Below are positions 7,590 to 15,488 of a stretch of DNA of 41,017 nt, piece by piece. Location of the stretch: the NCBI GenBank assembly GCA_964551305.1, contig CAZKBT010000027.1, positions 1 to 41,017 on the forward strand. Direction: 5' to 3'. The translations under genes and the position numbers were made by a program. How positions within the stretch are numbered: the first letter of the stretch is position 1; each line of letters opens with the position of its first letter. A model generated the notes under the pieces. That model saw only the letters and a list, made by a program, of their open reading frames with translations. It was not told where the DNA came from and searched no databases. This DNA is from JBAZDC01 sp041654595. Lineage in GTDB: Bacteria > Pseudomonadota > Gammaproteobacteria > Burkholderiales > Burkholderiaceae_B.

Positions 7590-7805
7590 ATGACTACCAA
7601 ACCTATACCGGACGTCGGCAATGGCCCGCAAAAAAACCAGAAACGCGGCTTTGCCGCCATGGACCAGGAACGACAACGCGCCATAGCGTCGCAAGGGGGA
7701 AAAGCAGCCCATCAGGCCGGCACCGCCCATCGATTCACGTCCGACGAAGCACGGGTCGCGGGCGCCAAAGGCAGGCAAGCGGCCCGCGCGAAACACGGCC
7801 TATAG
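7590..7805 (+). CDS. KGG-domain (YciG/GsiB-like) stress protein
   Basis: The 71-residue hydrophilic protein carries KGG-type repeats: GFAAMDQERQRAIASQGGKAAH, written here only as positions about 24-45 with the core ASQGGKAAH, then DEARVAGAKGRQAARAKHG. These repeats define the stress-induced YciG/GsiB group, which are glucose-starvation, desiccation or stationary-phase proteins under SigB in Bacillus and RpoS in enterics. AAAGGA precedes the ATG at 7590. The SDR gene follows 33 bases later and is probably in the same transcript. A sigma-54-type promoter lies upstream, which would be an unusual control for this family. Confidence 0.85.
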   Translation: MTTKPIPDVGNGPQKNQKRGFAAMDQERQRAIASQGGKAAHQAGTAHRFTSDEARVAGAKGRQAARAKHGL

Positions 7806-7838
7806 ACCCGTCGAGGACATAGGCGCTCAGGAGTCATC

Positions 7839-8819
7839 ATGGCGACCTCGAAACAAACCAAATCCCCCATCGTTCTCGAAGACACCTCGCCCGCTGTGGC
7901 GAAGCAGCGGCGCATCCAGCAAAAACAGGATCGCAAGGATGCGCGCGGAAAGAACAAAAAAGCGATCGAGTCCGGCGGGGCGCGGACCAGATCGGCCCGG
8001 CATCTGTCCAAGCCCGGCAATGAACACGATATGCGGGATCCGCCCCGCTATGAAGCCCCGGAATATCAGGGCAGCGCGAAGCTGAAGGACAAGGTCGCCC
8101 TCATAACGGGCGGGGATTCGGGCATAGGCCGGGCCGTCGCGGTGCTCTTCGCCCGCGAAGGCGCCGACGTGGCGATCATGTTCCTGAGCGAGACCGAGGA
8201 TGCGCACCGGACCTGCCGGGAGGTCGAGAAGGAAGGACGGCGATGCCTATCGATCATGGGCGACGTCAAGCATCCCGGCACTTGCCAAGCGGCCGTCGAT
8301 ACGACCATCAAGAAACTGGGCAAACTCGACATTCTGGTCAATAACGCCGCTTTTCAAGAGCATGCCGACTCCCTGCTGGATATCACGCCGGAGCGATGGG
8401 AAGAAACCTTCCAAACCAACGTGCACGGCTACTTCCGGATGGCCCAGGCCTGCCTGCCACATATGCGGCGCGGTGCGGCCATTATCAATACGGGATCCGT
8501 CACCGGGCTTCGCGGTAGCCCGAATCTCCTGGACTATTCCAGCACGAAAGGCGCAATCCATGCGTTCACCCGCGCTCTGGCCGCCAATCTGGCGAAATCA
8601 GGCATACGCGTCAACGCCGTCGCGCCGGGACCGGTATGGACTCCATTGAACCCCGCGGACAAGCCCGCCGACGACCTGGAGAACTTCGGCAAGGATACGC
8701 TCTTAGCGCGACCCGCCCAGCCCGAAGAGCTTGCCCCGGCCTATGTCTTCCTTGCCAGCCAAGCCTGCTCTTCCTATATCACCGGGCTGGTGCTTCCCAT
8801 TACCGGCTCAACCGAATAG
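7839..8819 (+). CDS. SDR family oxidoreductase (YghA/YhdF, general stress protein 39 type)
   Basis: The 326-residue protein is a classical short-chain dehydrogenase. The cofactor motif TGGDSGIG is at 90-97, NNA at 168-170, S220, and the catalytic pair Y233/K237 lies in DYSSTKGA. The GDSGIG form and a long N-terminal extension are typical of the YghA/YhdF subgroup. Here the first 80 residues are lysine- and arginine-rich (KQRRIQQKQDRKDARGKNKK) and probably unstructured. The substrate is unknown. Members are induced by general stress in Bacillus. The ATG at 7839 has AGGAG eight bases before it. It follows the KGG gene and converges with the phospholipase gene at a 26-base gap. Confidence 0.88.
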   Translation: MATSKQTKSPIVLEDTSPAVAKQRRIQQKQDRKDARGKNKKAIESGGARTRSARHLSKPGNEHDMRDPPRYEAPEYQGSAKLKDKVALITGGDSGIGRAVAVLFAREGADVAIMFLSETEDAHRTCREVEKEGRRCLSIMGDVKHPGTCQAAVDTTIKKLGKLDILVNNAAFQEHADSLLDITPERWEETFQTNVHGYFRMAQACLPHMRRGAAIINTGSVTGLRGSPNLLDYSSTKGAIHAFTRALAANLAKSGIRVNAVAPGPVWTPLNPADKPADDLENFGKDTLLARPAQPEELAPAYVFLASQACSSYITGLVLPITGSTE

Positions 8820-8845
8820 CGACGAGAGCGAGAGCCGTGCCCGGC

Positions 8846-10291
8846 CTACAGCCAGCGTTCCCATATCCGGGAGAGAAACTCCATGAATCGAAGATAAAAT
8901 CCCCTGTTCGCCCAGACCTGTTCGTCCACACGATCCGATAAGGCCAAGTCCTCTTTGAAATCAGCCTGCATGCGGGCGCCGAACTGCCTGCCCAGCACGA
9001 CGGCATTGATTTCGTAATTAAGCAGAAAACTGCGCCAATCCAGATTGCTGGAACCCACCGTCGACCATACGCCGTCGATGACCGCCGTCTTGGCATGCAG
9101 CAACACGTCATGGCGCTCATGAATGCGGACTCCCGCCCGCATCAAATCCTGGTAGTGTGACCGGCCGGCATGAAACACCATGGCCGAGTCCGAAAAGCCA
9201 GGCAGGATCAGCACGACCTCGACACCCCGCCGCGCTGCCTGCCTCAAGGCCTTGATGAATGCCGGATCGGGAACGAAATAAGCCATCGTTACGTAGATCG
9301 ATTCGCGCGCGCTGCCGATGGCTGACATCAACGCCAGGTAAATGGAATGACCCTGATCTTCACCGGGCTGGTTGGCCAATATGCGCACCGTGTGCGGCCC
9401 GGCCTCATCGATGCGCGGAAAAAACGGCCGTTTCTCCAAAAGCGGACCTTTCTGCGTTTCCCACGCCCACAAAAACACCTTGACCAGGTCCGCGACCGCC
9501 GGTCCTTCGATGCGGATGTGCGTGTCCCGCCATGGCGGATCCTCGGCCGACGCCGACGTAGCGGCCTGCCGCGGCGCCTTTCCTCTTCCGCTGGCGCCCG
9601 AGCCTCCCGCCGACCCGGAGGAATACACGTCGCTGATATTGATTCCCCCGATGAACCCTATCTTGCCGTCGATGATCAACACCTTGCGATGATTACGCCG
9701 ATTCGGATTCCACTGGCCCGTATCGGAAAAAGGATTCAGGGAATTGAATATCAAAACCTGCAGCCCCTCGGCCTTCATGCCTTGCAGCATGTCTTCGGAG
9801 ACGGCAAGGCTGCCCACGCCATCGACGATGACGGCCACGGCCACGCCTTCACGCCGCTTGGCGATCAGCAAATCGGTGAAACGCCGCCCGATTTCGTCGT
9901 CCTCGAAGATGTAGCTCTCGAGATGAATGAAATGCCGAGCTCCGCGTATGGCCGCCTCCATGGCATCGTAGGCGGACTCGCCGTCGGTATACATGTCGAT
10001 GGCATTGCCTTTGCGCAACGGCCCGTCGGCGATCGCCCGCTCCACCGCGAGGTGCTCGGCAAGATAATCCTCGTGCGCCTGGCCGTCCTTGATACCCTGG
10101 ATGGCGGCCCGGCTTTCCTCGTACGTGCGCCAACCATGGGCCGTCGACGCTTCCGCTTGGCCGCGTCCCGCCGGCAGTTCCCCGGCATCGGGCATGACCA
10201 CGCACTGCGCGAGCAGGAGCAAGGCGCCCAAAGCGGCCGCGATGCCGATGAGCTGCCTTACACGCAAGCCGATTTTCGCTTTGGATGCCAT
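8846..10291 (-). CDS. Cardiolipin-synthase-like phospholipase D family protein
   Basis: The 481-residue protein has two phospholipase D motifs: HRKVLIIDGK at 201-210 and HAKTAVIDGV at 399-408, the arrangement of bacterial cardiolipin synthases. The N terminus has a hydrophobic stretch that ends LLLLAQC at residue 30, which could be a lipoprotein cleavage site or a single membrane anchor. A likely role is phosphatidyl transfer between phospholipids to make cardiolipin in the envelope. It is the last gene of the cytochrome oxidase operon, 42 bases after the small membrane protein gene. Cardiolipin binds cytochrome oxidases, which gives the pairing a possible meaning; that link is inference. Confidence 0.85.
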   Translation of the reverse strand: MASKAKIGLRVRQLIGIAAALGALLLLAQCVVMPDAGELPAGRGQAEASTAHGWRTYEESRAAIQGIKDGQAHEDYLAEHLAVERAIADGPLRKGNAIDMYTDGESAYDAMEAAIRGARHFIHLESYIFEDDEIGRRFTDLLIAKRREGVAVAVIVDGVGSLAVSEDMLQGMKAEGLQVLIFNSLNPFSDTGQWNPNRRNHRKVLIIDGKIGFIGGINISDVYSSGSAGGSGASGRGKAPRQAATSASAEDPPWRDTHIRIEGPAVADLVKVFLWAWETQKGPLLEKRPFFPRIDEAGPHTVRILANQPGEDQGHSIYLALMSAIGSARESIYVTMAYFVPDPAFIKALRQAARRGVEVVLILPGFSDSAMVFHAGRSHYQDLMRAGVRIHERHDVLLHAKTAVIDGVWSTVGSSNLDWRSFLLNYEINAVVLGRQFGARMQADFKEDLALSDRVDEQVWANRGFYLRFMEFLSRIWERWL

Positions 10292-10333
10292 GGTCGAATC
10301 GTTACGAGAGAACGCGCCGGCGCGAGCCGGAAA

Positions 10334-10732
10334 TTAAGCACACGTTTTTATGAACACGACGGGCAATCCCGTCATTGCCGCCACGGTCAATGCGGCGGCG
10401 TCCATGATTACTGCAAGTCTACGCAGGAATCGATGCGCCGCCTCGTCCAGAAGTAAGCTATTGTAGCGACGGGACTGCCGTTTTCGCAGGGCGCCAAGAC
10501 TGCGAAGCAGCATGAGCAAAAGCAATGCAAGGTAGGCCAGCCATACGATAACCAAGCTCGCTTTGCCCGCCGCCGGCGATAAAGCAAACGCATCCAGGCA
10601 AAGCACCGCTTGCAATCCATACAATGACACAAAGCATAGCGACCATACGCCGAAAGCGGCGAACACCCGCAGTAGCGGACCGGCGTCGCGCCACCACGAT
10701 ACCCATCCTCGGTCGCCTCGGCCGTCGATCAT
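10334..10732 (-). CDS. Small membrane protein of the cytochrome oxidase operon
   Basis: The 132-residue protein has about three hydrophobic segments: LRVFAAFGVWSLCFVSLYG, ASLVIVWLAYLALLLLMLLR, and a C-terminal one near 108-125. Arginine- and lysine-rich loops (RKRQSRRYN) lie between them. I do not recognise the family. It starts at an ATG overlapping the stop of the oxidase subunit gene (ATGA), so it is translationally coupled to it. A role in assembly or as an accessory subunit of the oxidase is plausible from position only. A longer frame to 11032 overlaps the oxidase gene and is not likely. Confidence 0.65.
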   Translation of the reverse strand: MIDGRGDRGWVSWWRDAGPLLRVFAAFGVWSLCFVSLYGLQAVLCLDAFALSPAAGKASLVIVWLAYLALLLLMLLRSLGALRKRQSRRYNSLLLDEAAHRFLRRLAVIMDAAALTVAAMTGLPVVFIKTCA

Positions 10733-13218
10733 AGCGCCACGCCTGGAAAATACATGAGCAACGCCACGCCCACGATTCCGGACACGGCCGTATAACGCAG
10801 CCATAATCGAAGAATGGACAGGTCCAGGGCAATGCCGGCGCGCCGATCCCAGCTGCGCCGCAATACATACGCGGCCATGACGGAGGCCAGGCCCGCATGC
10901 AGCCCCATGTAGACCGACAGCACGCGCATCGCGGCCGCGCTGGCGTGGCTCGTCGGGTCCGGCATTCCCACGGCCAAGACGGCGATGCCGGCCAGGAGGA
11001 GCAAGCTCACGGAAACGGTGGCCGCGAGCCACCCGCGTGCGCGCCCCGTTTGCTCATGGAATGCGGCGAGCCCCGCACGCCCCGCTGACATGCCCATGAA
11101 GAGAAAACCCGCGCACAACGCGATACTCATGCTCCACGGCACGGGCGTCCATCCAGAGGTCGGCCATCCCGGCGCAAACAGGCGCAGATACCAGCAGCCA
11201 AACACCAGCGAGGCGAACAGCGCGCCGTCGGCAATCAGCGCGCTCGCCATGCCCCACCAGCCCGGCGCGCCGGCTACTTGACCATGCGCGGGCAAGCGAA
11301 CCTCGTCGCGCGCCGTTATCCGTCTTGCCGACACGACCCCTTGCCATGTCCAAAACAGGAACAGAACGAGGGTCAAGGCGGCAAAGCCCAGCGACACGGC
11401 ATACAGCTTGAACAGGACGCAAAGAAAGAAGCCGGCAGTCGTCAATGCGCTGTACAAAGGCAGCCAGCCAGGACCAGGCAAGTGCAGCACGGCACTTGGC
11501 GTTCCGGTAACGACATCGACGGACAGCGTCTGCCGATGTCCCGGTGACGGCTGCGCCAGCCAATGCCTGCCGGCCGCCATCTGAGCGCCCAGCGCGGGCG
11601 TCGCCCACAACGGCTCTCGATCCATGACCTGTGGTTGGCTGGCGATGTTGTAGGATGGCGGCGGCGTCGCCATGGCCCATTCCAGCCCCCCCGCCTTCCA
11701 GGGATTGCGCGGCGCAAGCGGACCATTGCGCGAGAACAGCATGACGTCAAGCAAGAAAATGGCGAATCCCACGGCCTGGATGAAGGCGCCCAGCGACGAC
11801 GCCTGATTGAGCGCATCCCAGCCCATATCCTGGACATAGGTATATATCCTGCGGGGCATGCCGAAAAGCCCGGTCAAATGCATAGGCAGGAAGGCCAGGT
11901 TGAAGCCGATGAAGATGAACCAGAAGGCGACGCTTCCCATGCGTCCCGAGGGCATCCGGCCCGTGATGTGCGGCAGCCAGTAATGGCAGGCCGCCAGCAA
12001 AGGAAAGATCAGCCCGCCGGTCAACACATAATGCAGATGGGCGACGACGAAATGCGTGTCATGAACCTGGACGTTGAACGGCACCAGTGCCAGCATGACT
12101 CCGGTAAGGCCGCCGATGACGAAGACGAACAGGAAACCGGCCAGGTACAACATGGGAACGCCCCACTTGACCGTCCCCGACCACAGCGTCGCCAGCCAGG
12201 CAAAAAACTGGATGGCTGTCGGAACGGCCACCAGCATGCTGGCCGCCGAAAAAAAGGCCATGCCCAATTGCGGTATGCCTACCGTGAACATGTGGTGCAC
12301 CCATAGTCCGAAGCTCAGAAAGCCCACCGCGATCACACTATTCACCACCCAGACATAGCCGACCAACGGCCTCTGGGCGAACACCGGAACCATCGTCGAC
12401 ACCATGCCCGCCGCTGGAAGGAAGATGATGTAGACCTCGGGATGGCCGAATAGCCAGAACAAATGCTGCCAGAGTATGGGGTCGCCGCCGCGCGCGACGT
12501 CGAAAAACGGCCAGCCTAGCGACCGCTCCAGTTCGAGCAGGATGCTGCCCAGGATGAGCGGTGGAAAACCCGCCAATATCATTCCCGCCGTCACCAGCAT
12601 GTACCAGGCGAAAACGGGCAGCTTGTTCAAGCCCATTCCCGGCGCCCTGACCTTCAATATGGTCGCGACCAGCTCAACCGCGCCGCAAACGGCGGAGATT
12701 TCCGCGAACGTGATGCCGATCAGCCAAACATCGCTATTGATGCCGGGCCGATATTCGGAACCCGCCAGCGGCGTATACATGAACCAGCCGCTATTGGGAG
12801 CCAGGCCGAGCAGCATGGCGATCAGCAGAATGCTTCCCCCGAACAAATAGCACCACCATGCGTAGGCGCCCAGACGAGGATAGGCCAGATCGCGCGCGCC
12901 CAGCATTTTGGGCAAGAGATAAAACGCGAAGCCCTCCAGCATCGGAATAGCGAACAGGAACATCATCAGCGTCCCGTGCATGGTGAAAATCTGGCTGTAG
13001 AGCTCGCTATCCAGGAAAGCGCTATCGTGCGAAGCCAGTTGCGCGCGCATCAGCAGCGCCAGGATGCCTCCCACGAGAAAGAATGCCAGGGCCGCGAGCA
13101 TGAAACGCTTGCCCATGACGGTATGATTGACGGCTGAAAGGCTGCGCCATCCTTTGGGCGATCCCCAATCACGCTCCAGGGCGCGGTGCCTTGCCCAAGG
13201 CGAAAGCGTTTGCGTCAT
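10729..13218 (-). CDS. ctaD: Cytochrome c oxidase, fused subunits I and III
   Basis: The 829-residue membrane protein joins a complete heme-copper subunit I (about 1-560) to a subunit III-like domain (about 600-829). Subunit I ligands are present: H81 and H395 for heme a, H393 for the high-spin heme, and H259, H308 and H309 for CuB, with the cross-linked tyrosine Y263 in HPEVY. It should reduce oxygen to water and pump protons at the inner membrane. Fused subunit I+III proteins are known in alternative CoxMNOP-type and caa3-type oxidases; the usual ctaD and ctaE genes are separate. ATG 13218 overlaps the subunit II stop by ATGA. The longer frame to 13353 only overlaps subunit II. Confidence 0.92.
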   Translation of the reverse strand: MTQTLSPWARHRALERDWGSPKGWRSLSAVNHTVMGKRFMLAALAFFLVGGILALLMRAQLASHDSAFLDSELYSQIFTMHGTLMMFLFAIPMLEGFAFYLLPKMLGARDLAYPRLGAYAWWCYLFGGSILLIAMLLGLAPNSGWFMYTPLAGSEYRPGINSDVWLIGITFAEISAVCGAVELVATILKVRAPGMGLNKLPVFAWYMLVTAGMILAGFPPLILGSILLELERSLGWPFFDVARGGDPILWQHLFWLFGHPEVYIIFLPAAGMVSTMVPVFAQRPLVGYVWVVNSVIAVGFLSFGLWVHHMFTVGIPQLGMAFFSAASMLVAVPTAIQFFAWLATLWSGTVKWGVPMLYLAGFLFVFVIGGLTGVMLALVPFNVQVHDTHFVVAHLHYVLTGGLIFPLLAACHYWLPHITGRMPSGRMGSVAFWFIFIGFNLAFLPMHLTGLFGMPRRIYTYVQDMGWDALNQASSLGAFIQAVGFAIFLLDVMLFSRNGPLAPRNPWKAGGLEWAMATPPPSYNIASQPQVMDREPLWATPALGAQMAAGRHWLAQPSPGHRQTLSVDVVTGTPSAVLHLPGPGWLPLYSALTTAGFFLCVLFKLYAVSLGFAALTLVLFLFWTWQGVVSARRITARDEVRLPAHGQVAGAPGWWGMASALIADGALFASLVFGCWYLRLFAPGWPTSGWTPVPWSMSIALCAGFLFMGMSAGRAGLAAFHEQTGRARGWLAATVSVSLLLLAGIAVLAVGMPDPTSHASAAAMRVLSVYMGLHAGLASVMAAYVLRRSWDRRAGIALDLSILRLWLRYTAVSGIVGVALLMYFPGVAL

Positions 13219-13991
13219 GGCCGATCCCGTTCTGCGACACGCGCCGGGTCGCCGCCGTCCTCGGGACGCTGGCGCGCCAGCCATGCCGGCCCATCGTGCG
13301 CCACCACGCGAAAAGCCATGTGCGCATGCTGCGCGCCGCAAAATTCGGCGCACACGCCCAGGTAGACGCCAGGCTCGCTCGCCATCAGCTCCAGGCGATT
13401 CACCCGGCCGGGAATCGCATCCATTTTCCCCCCCAGCCTCGGCGCCCAGAAACTGTGGATGACGTCCTCCGACGTCAATTCGACATGGATCGGCCGGTTC
13501 ACGGGAATATGGAGCTCATTGACGTCATACGGCGCGTCTTTCCCGCTCGCGACCGGCCCTGCGTCCGGATAGCGCACCTCCCACCACCACTGATGCGCAT
13601 GGACCTGTACCCGAAAAGGCGGTCCGTGCGCCGCGCCCCCTGCTTTTCCATCCGGATAATGTCCGTACACCAGCAACGCGATCAACACCGACAATGGAAA
13701 AATGACGCCACCGCCCCAAAGCAGCGCGGCACGGCTGCCCCTGCTCGAACGCGCCGCCGGACGCAGAGACGCCCAGACGGCAAGAAGCACCATTAGCAGC
13801 AATATCAACGCGCTCCCCGCAGCCATGGCGTACCACACCCGCGCGACATGTTCCGCCTGAGGCCCCACGGGCTCCAATATCGACAAGGGCGCGGGCGCGC
13901 ATCCTGCCAACGCTTGACACGCCGCCAACATCAAGTGCGCGCGACGGACGGCGTGCGATCGGCATGAAAATTGCTGGCTGCGTTCTTTCAT
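13215..13991 (-). CDS. ctaC: Cytochrome c oxidase subunit II
   Basis: The 258-residue protein (from ATG 13991) has two membrane helices (about 52-72 and 92-110) and a periplasmic cupredoxin domain. The full CuA site is visible: H179, C214, E216, C218, H222 and M225 in CAEFCGAQHAHM. The aromatic patch HQWWWEV that receives electrons is at 133-139. No cytochrome c domain is fused, so the donor is a separate carrier. The segment LAACQALAGC (22-31) looks like a lipoprotein signal. A later ATG at 13931 would leave a signal of only ten residues, so 13991 is preferred, but both lack a strong ribosome site. It heads the operon that continues with subunit I+III, a small membrane protein and a phospholipase D. 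Confidence 0.9.
   Translation of the reverse strand: MKERSQQFSCRSHAVRRAHLMLAACQALAGCAPAPLSILEPVGPQAEHVARVWYAMAAGSALILLLMVLLAVWASLRPAARSSRGSRAALLWGGGVIFPLSVLIALLVYGHYPDGKAGGAAHGPPFRVQVHAHQWWWEVRYPDAGPVASGKDAPYDVNELHIPVNRPIHVELTSEDVIHSFWAPRLGGKMDAIPGRVNRLELMASEPGVYLGVCAEFCGAQHAHMAFRVVAHDGPAWLARQRPEDGGDPARVAERDRP
13960..13975 (+). promoter_or_regulatory. Sigma-54-type promoter (CGGCATGAAAATTGCT)
   Basis: CGGCATG-AAAA-TTGCT has exact GG-N10-GC spacing, and its -12 half matches the canonical TTGCT. The GC element is about 52 bases before the ATG of the DUF2231 gene. It overlaps the first codons of the divergent oxidase subunit II gene if that starts at 13991. Confidence 0.75.
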
Positions 13992-14025
13992 GCAAGCAAC
14001 GCTTTTCGCACAAGGAGCGCGCGTC

Positions 14026-14520
14026 ATGGAAAAATTCGCCCAGCCCATGCCCAAAGGCTCGGAAACCGTGGTCGCCATCGCCCGCCACCCGCTGCATCCC
14101 ATGCTGGTCACGTTTCCCATCGCCTTTCTGGTCGGCGCGCTGTGCAGCGACCTTGCGTTTGTCGCGCTGGCCGATCCATTCTGGGCCCGCGCCTCTTTGT
14201 GGCTGATTGGAGCGGGGACGGCCATGGGCATGCTGGCCGGCCTGACGGGCACGGTCGAGCTCCTGATCATCGCCCGCATCCGCCGTCGCGCCGCCGCATG
14301 GAGCCATTTCGTCGTCGCGGTAATGTTGCTGGCCGTCAGCTCGTCCAATTGGCTTATGCGCATGCCATCGCCCCAGGACAGGATCTTGCCATTGGGATTA
14401 GCGTTGTCGCTATTGACGGTCGCGCTGGTGGTCGCGGCGGGCTGGCTGGGAGGGAAACTGGTGTTCGAGCATCATGTGGGAATAAAGAACAGCGAACAAG
14501 AGCGGGATTCCGCAACATGA
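14026..14520 (+). CDS. DUF2231 family membrane protein
   Basis: The 164-residue protein has four predicted membrane segments: about residues 27-48, 55-78, 88-110 and 118-140. The HPLHPMLVTFPIAFLVGAL segment is the DUF2231 signature. The function of the family is not known; members often lie beside oxidases or cytochromes, as here. The ATG at 14026 has AAGGAG upstream and a sigma-54-type promoter at 13960-13975. Its last 167 bases are antisense to the 3' end of the CopD-like gene. It is divergent from the oxidase operon. Confidence 0.82.
   Translation: MEKFAQPMPKGSETVVAIARHPLHPMLVTFPIAFLVGALCSDLAFVALADPFWARASLWLIGAGTAMGMLAGLTGTVELLIIARIRRRAAAWSHFVVAVMLLAVSSSNWLMRMPSPQDRILPLGLALSLLTVALVVAAGWLGGKLVFEHHVGIKNSEQERDSAT
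14037..14052 (-). promoter_or_regulatory. Weak sigma-54-like site before the oxidase operon
   Basis: The minus strand reads GGGCATG-GGCT-GGGCG. The -24 half is identical to the best local box and the GG-N10-GC spacing is right, but the -12 half is poor (GGGC in place of TTGC). It lies about 47 bases before ATG 13991, inside the DUF2231 coding region. Confidence 0.3.
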
Positions 14521-14962
14521 ACACCGTGGCCACGGGCCGATCCAGCCACGTCGCCGGCCTGACCAGCACCAGCCACAGCACGGCGGCAATCAGCGTCACG
14601 GGAATCAATACCGTCCAGGCGCCGGCCTTATGACGGACGCGTCCCGACTCATGTCCCAGCAATACCAGCACATGCCCGCATCGGGCATGAAACAACGCCA
14701 TCAAGCTGACCACGCCCAGCTTGAAAACCAGCCACCCGCTCTGCACCTCCTGCAAGTAAACCAAGGTCCCGCCGGAAACGATGGCTGCGATCGCCGCCGG
14801 CGACGCGATCACGACAAACAAATACCGGCTCATCATCCGCAGGCGCAGAAACTGCGCCCGGGTGCGCATGTGGCGCTGCCGGGCATGCAGCAAAGGCATG
14901 TACACCAGGGTGGCGCACCATACCACCAATGCCGAGATATGCAAGGCTTTGACCCATGCCAT
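14354..14962 (-). CDS. CopD/HemJ-like membrane protein
   Basis: The 202-residue protein begins MAWVKALHISALVVWCATLVYMPLLHARQRH, shown here by its core VKALHISALVVW, which resembles the start of CopD and HemJ-type heme-binding membrane proteins. Four hydrophobic segments follow to about residue 150, with a histidine in the first (HISAL) and in FHARCGHVLVLLGH. The last 50 residues are proline- and arginine-rich and not membrane-like. They coincide with the antisense overlap with DUF2231, so they look like a read-on tail rather than a conserved domain. ATG 14962 is preferred over 14992 because it begins the membrane domain. It may help assemble or serve the neighbouring oxidase. Confidence 0.65.
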   Translation of the reverse strand: MAWVKALHISALVVWCATLVYMPLLHARQRHMRTRAQFLRLRMMSRYLFVVIASPAAIAAIVSGGTLVYLQEVQSGWLVFKLGVVSLMALFHARCGHVLVLLGHESGRVRHKAGAWTVLIPVTLIAAVLWLVLVRPATWLDRPVATVFMLRNPALVRCSLFPHDARTPVSLPASPPRPPARPSIATTLIPMARSCPGAMACA

Positions 14963-15051
14963 CCCTTCATCCCCCGGCGCGACAAGGCGCAAGATCGGAC
15001 TGGCGGCGGCATCGGGCGGGAAAGGTGTAAGGAATCATGACGCGAATCGCA

Positions 15052-15273
15052 TCATTTCTTTTTCGATGCGGCTTTCTTCTTCGGCACCTCGACGCCGGCC
15101 TCCCTGGCCTTGGACAGCCCGATGGCGATCGCCTGCTTGCGGGTCTTCGCGGCGGACTCATGCTTTTTCATATCGTGAACCTCCTGGCCTACGAAATGGC
15201 CGGCCTGAGTCTGGGGAGACTTCCCCTCCCGTTTATCCTGCCTGGCCAACTTGGCCGGTTCTTTCTTGGGCAT
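15052..15273 (-). CDS. DUF6496 small basic protein
   Basis: The 73-residue protein is lysine-rich, with SPQTQAGHFVGQEVHDMKKH and the conserved TRKQAIAIGLSKAREAGV, ending PKKKAASKKK. This is the pattern of DUF6496 proteins, short basic proteins of unknown function that are frequent next to stress genes and on plasmids. DNA binding is possible from charge only. The ATG at 15273 has AGGAGAACGCC before it. A candidate regulatory word and a weak sigma-54-like site lie in the 215-base gap upstream. Confidence 0.75.
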   Translation of the reverse strand: MPKKEPAKLARQDKREGKSPQTQAGHFVGQEVHDMKKHESAAKTRKQAIAIGLSKAREAGVEVPKKKAASKKK

Positions 15274-15328
15274 GGCGTTCTCCTTGTCGATCCGCGTCGA
15301 GGCATACGCGCATTTCTTGCATCCGAAG

Positions 15329-15342
15329 GAAAAATTTACCGT
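15329..15342. promoter_or_regulatory. Candidate activator site GGAAAAATTTACCG (copy 2)
   Basis: The 14 bases are identical to those at 7456-7469. This copy lies in the gap between the divergent DUF6496 and DUF421 genes, 56 bases before the DUF6496 start. Chance identity of a 14-base word in two intergenic gaps of one cluster is low, which supports a shared regulator. Confidence 0.4.
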
Positions 15343-15404
15343 TGGATCACGCCGCGGCCGGCCATCCCGCCCCGCCGCGTATTCGCGCGTTTCTTCACTG
15401 AATC

Positions 15405-15420
15405 AGCAATTGCCGTACCC
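15405..15420 (-). promoter_or_regulatory. Weak sigma-54-like site upstream of DUF6496
   Basis: The minus strand reads GGGTACG-GCAA-TTGCT, with GG-N10-GC and a good -12 half, but the -24 half has T in place of C. It lies 132 bases before the DUF6496 start, farther than the other boxes. Confidence 0.3.
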
Positions 15421-15488
15421 GAGCCCCCCATCGATGCAACAAGCCTTCGTCCATCGCCCGCTTTCCCATCCATGAAGGAGACATCAGC

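Noticed and set aside
15317..15334. CGGATGCAAGAAATGC (minus) as a promoter of DUF6496
   Set aside because: The spacing between GG and GC is 11, which sigma-54 rarely accepts.
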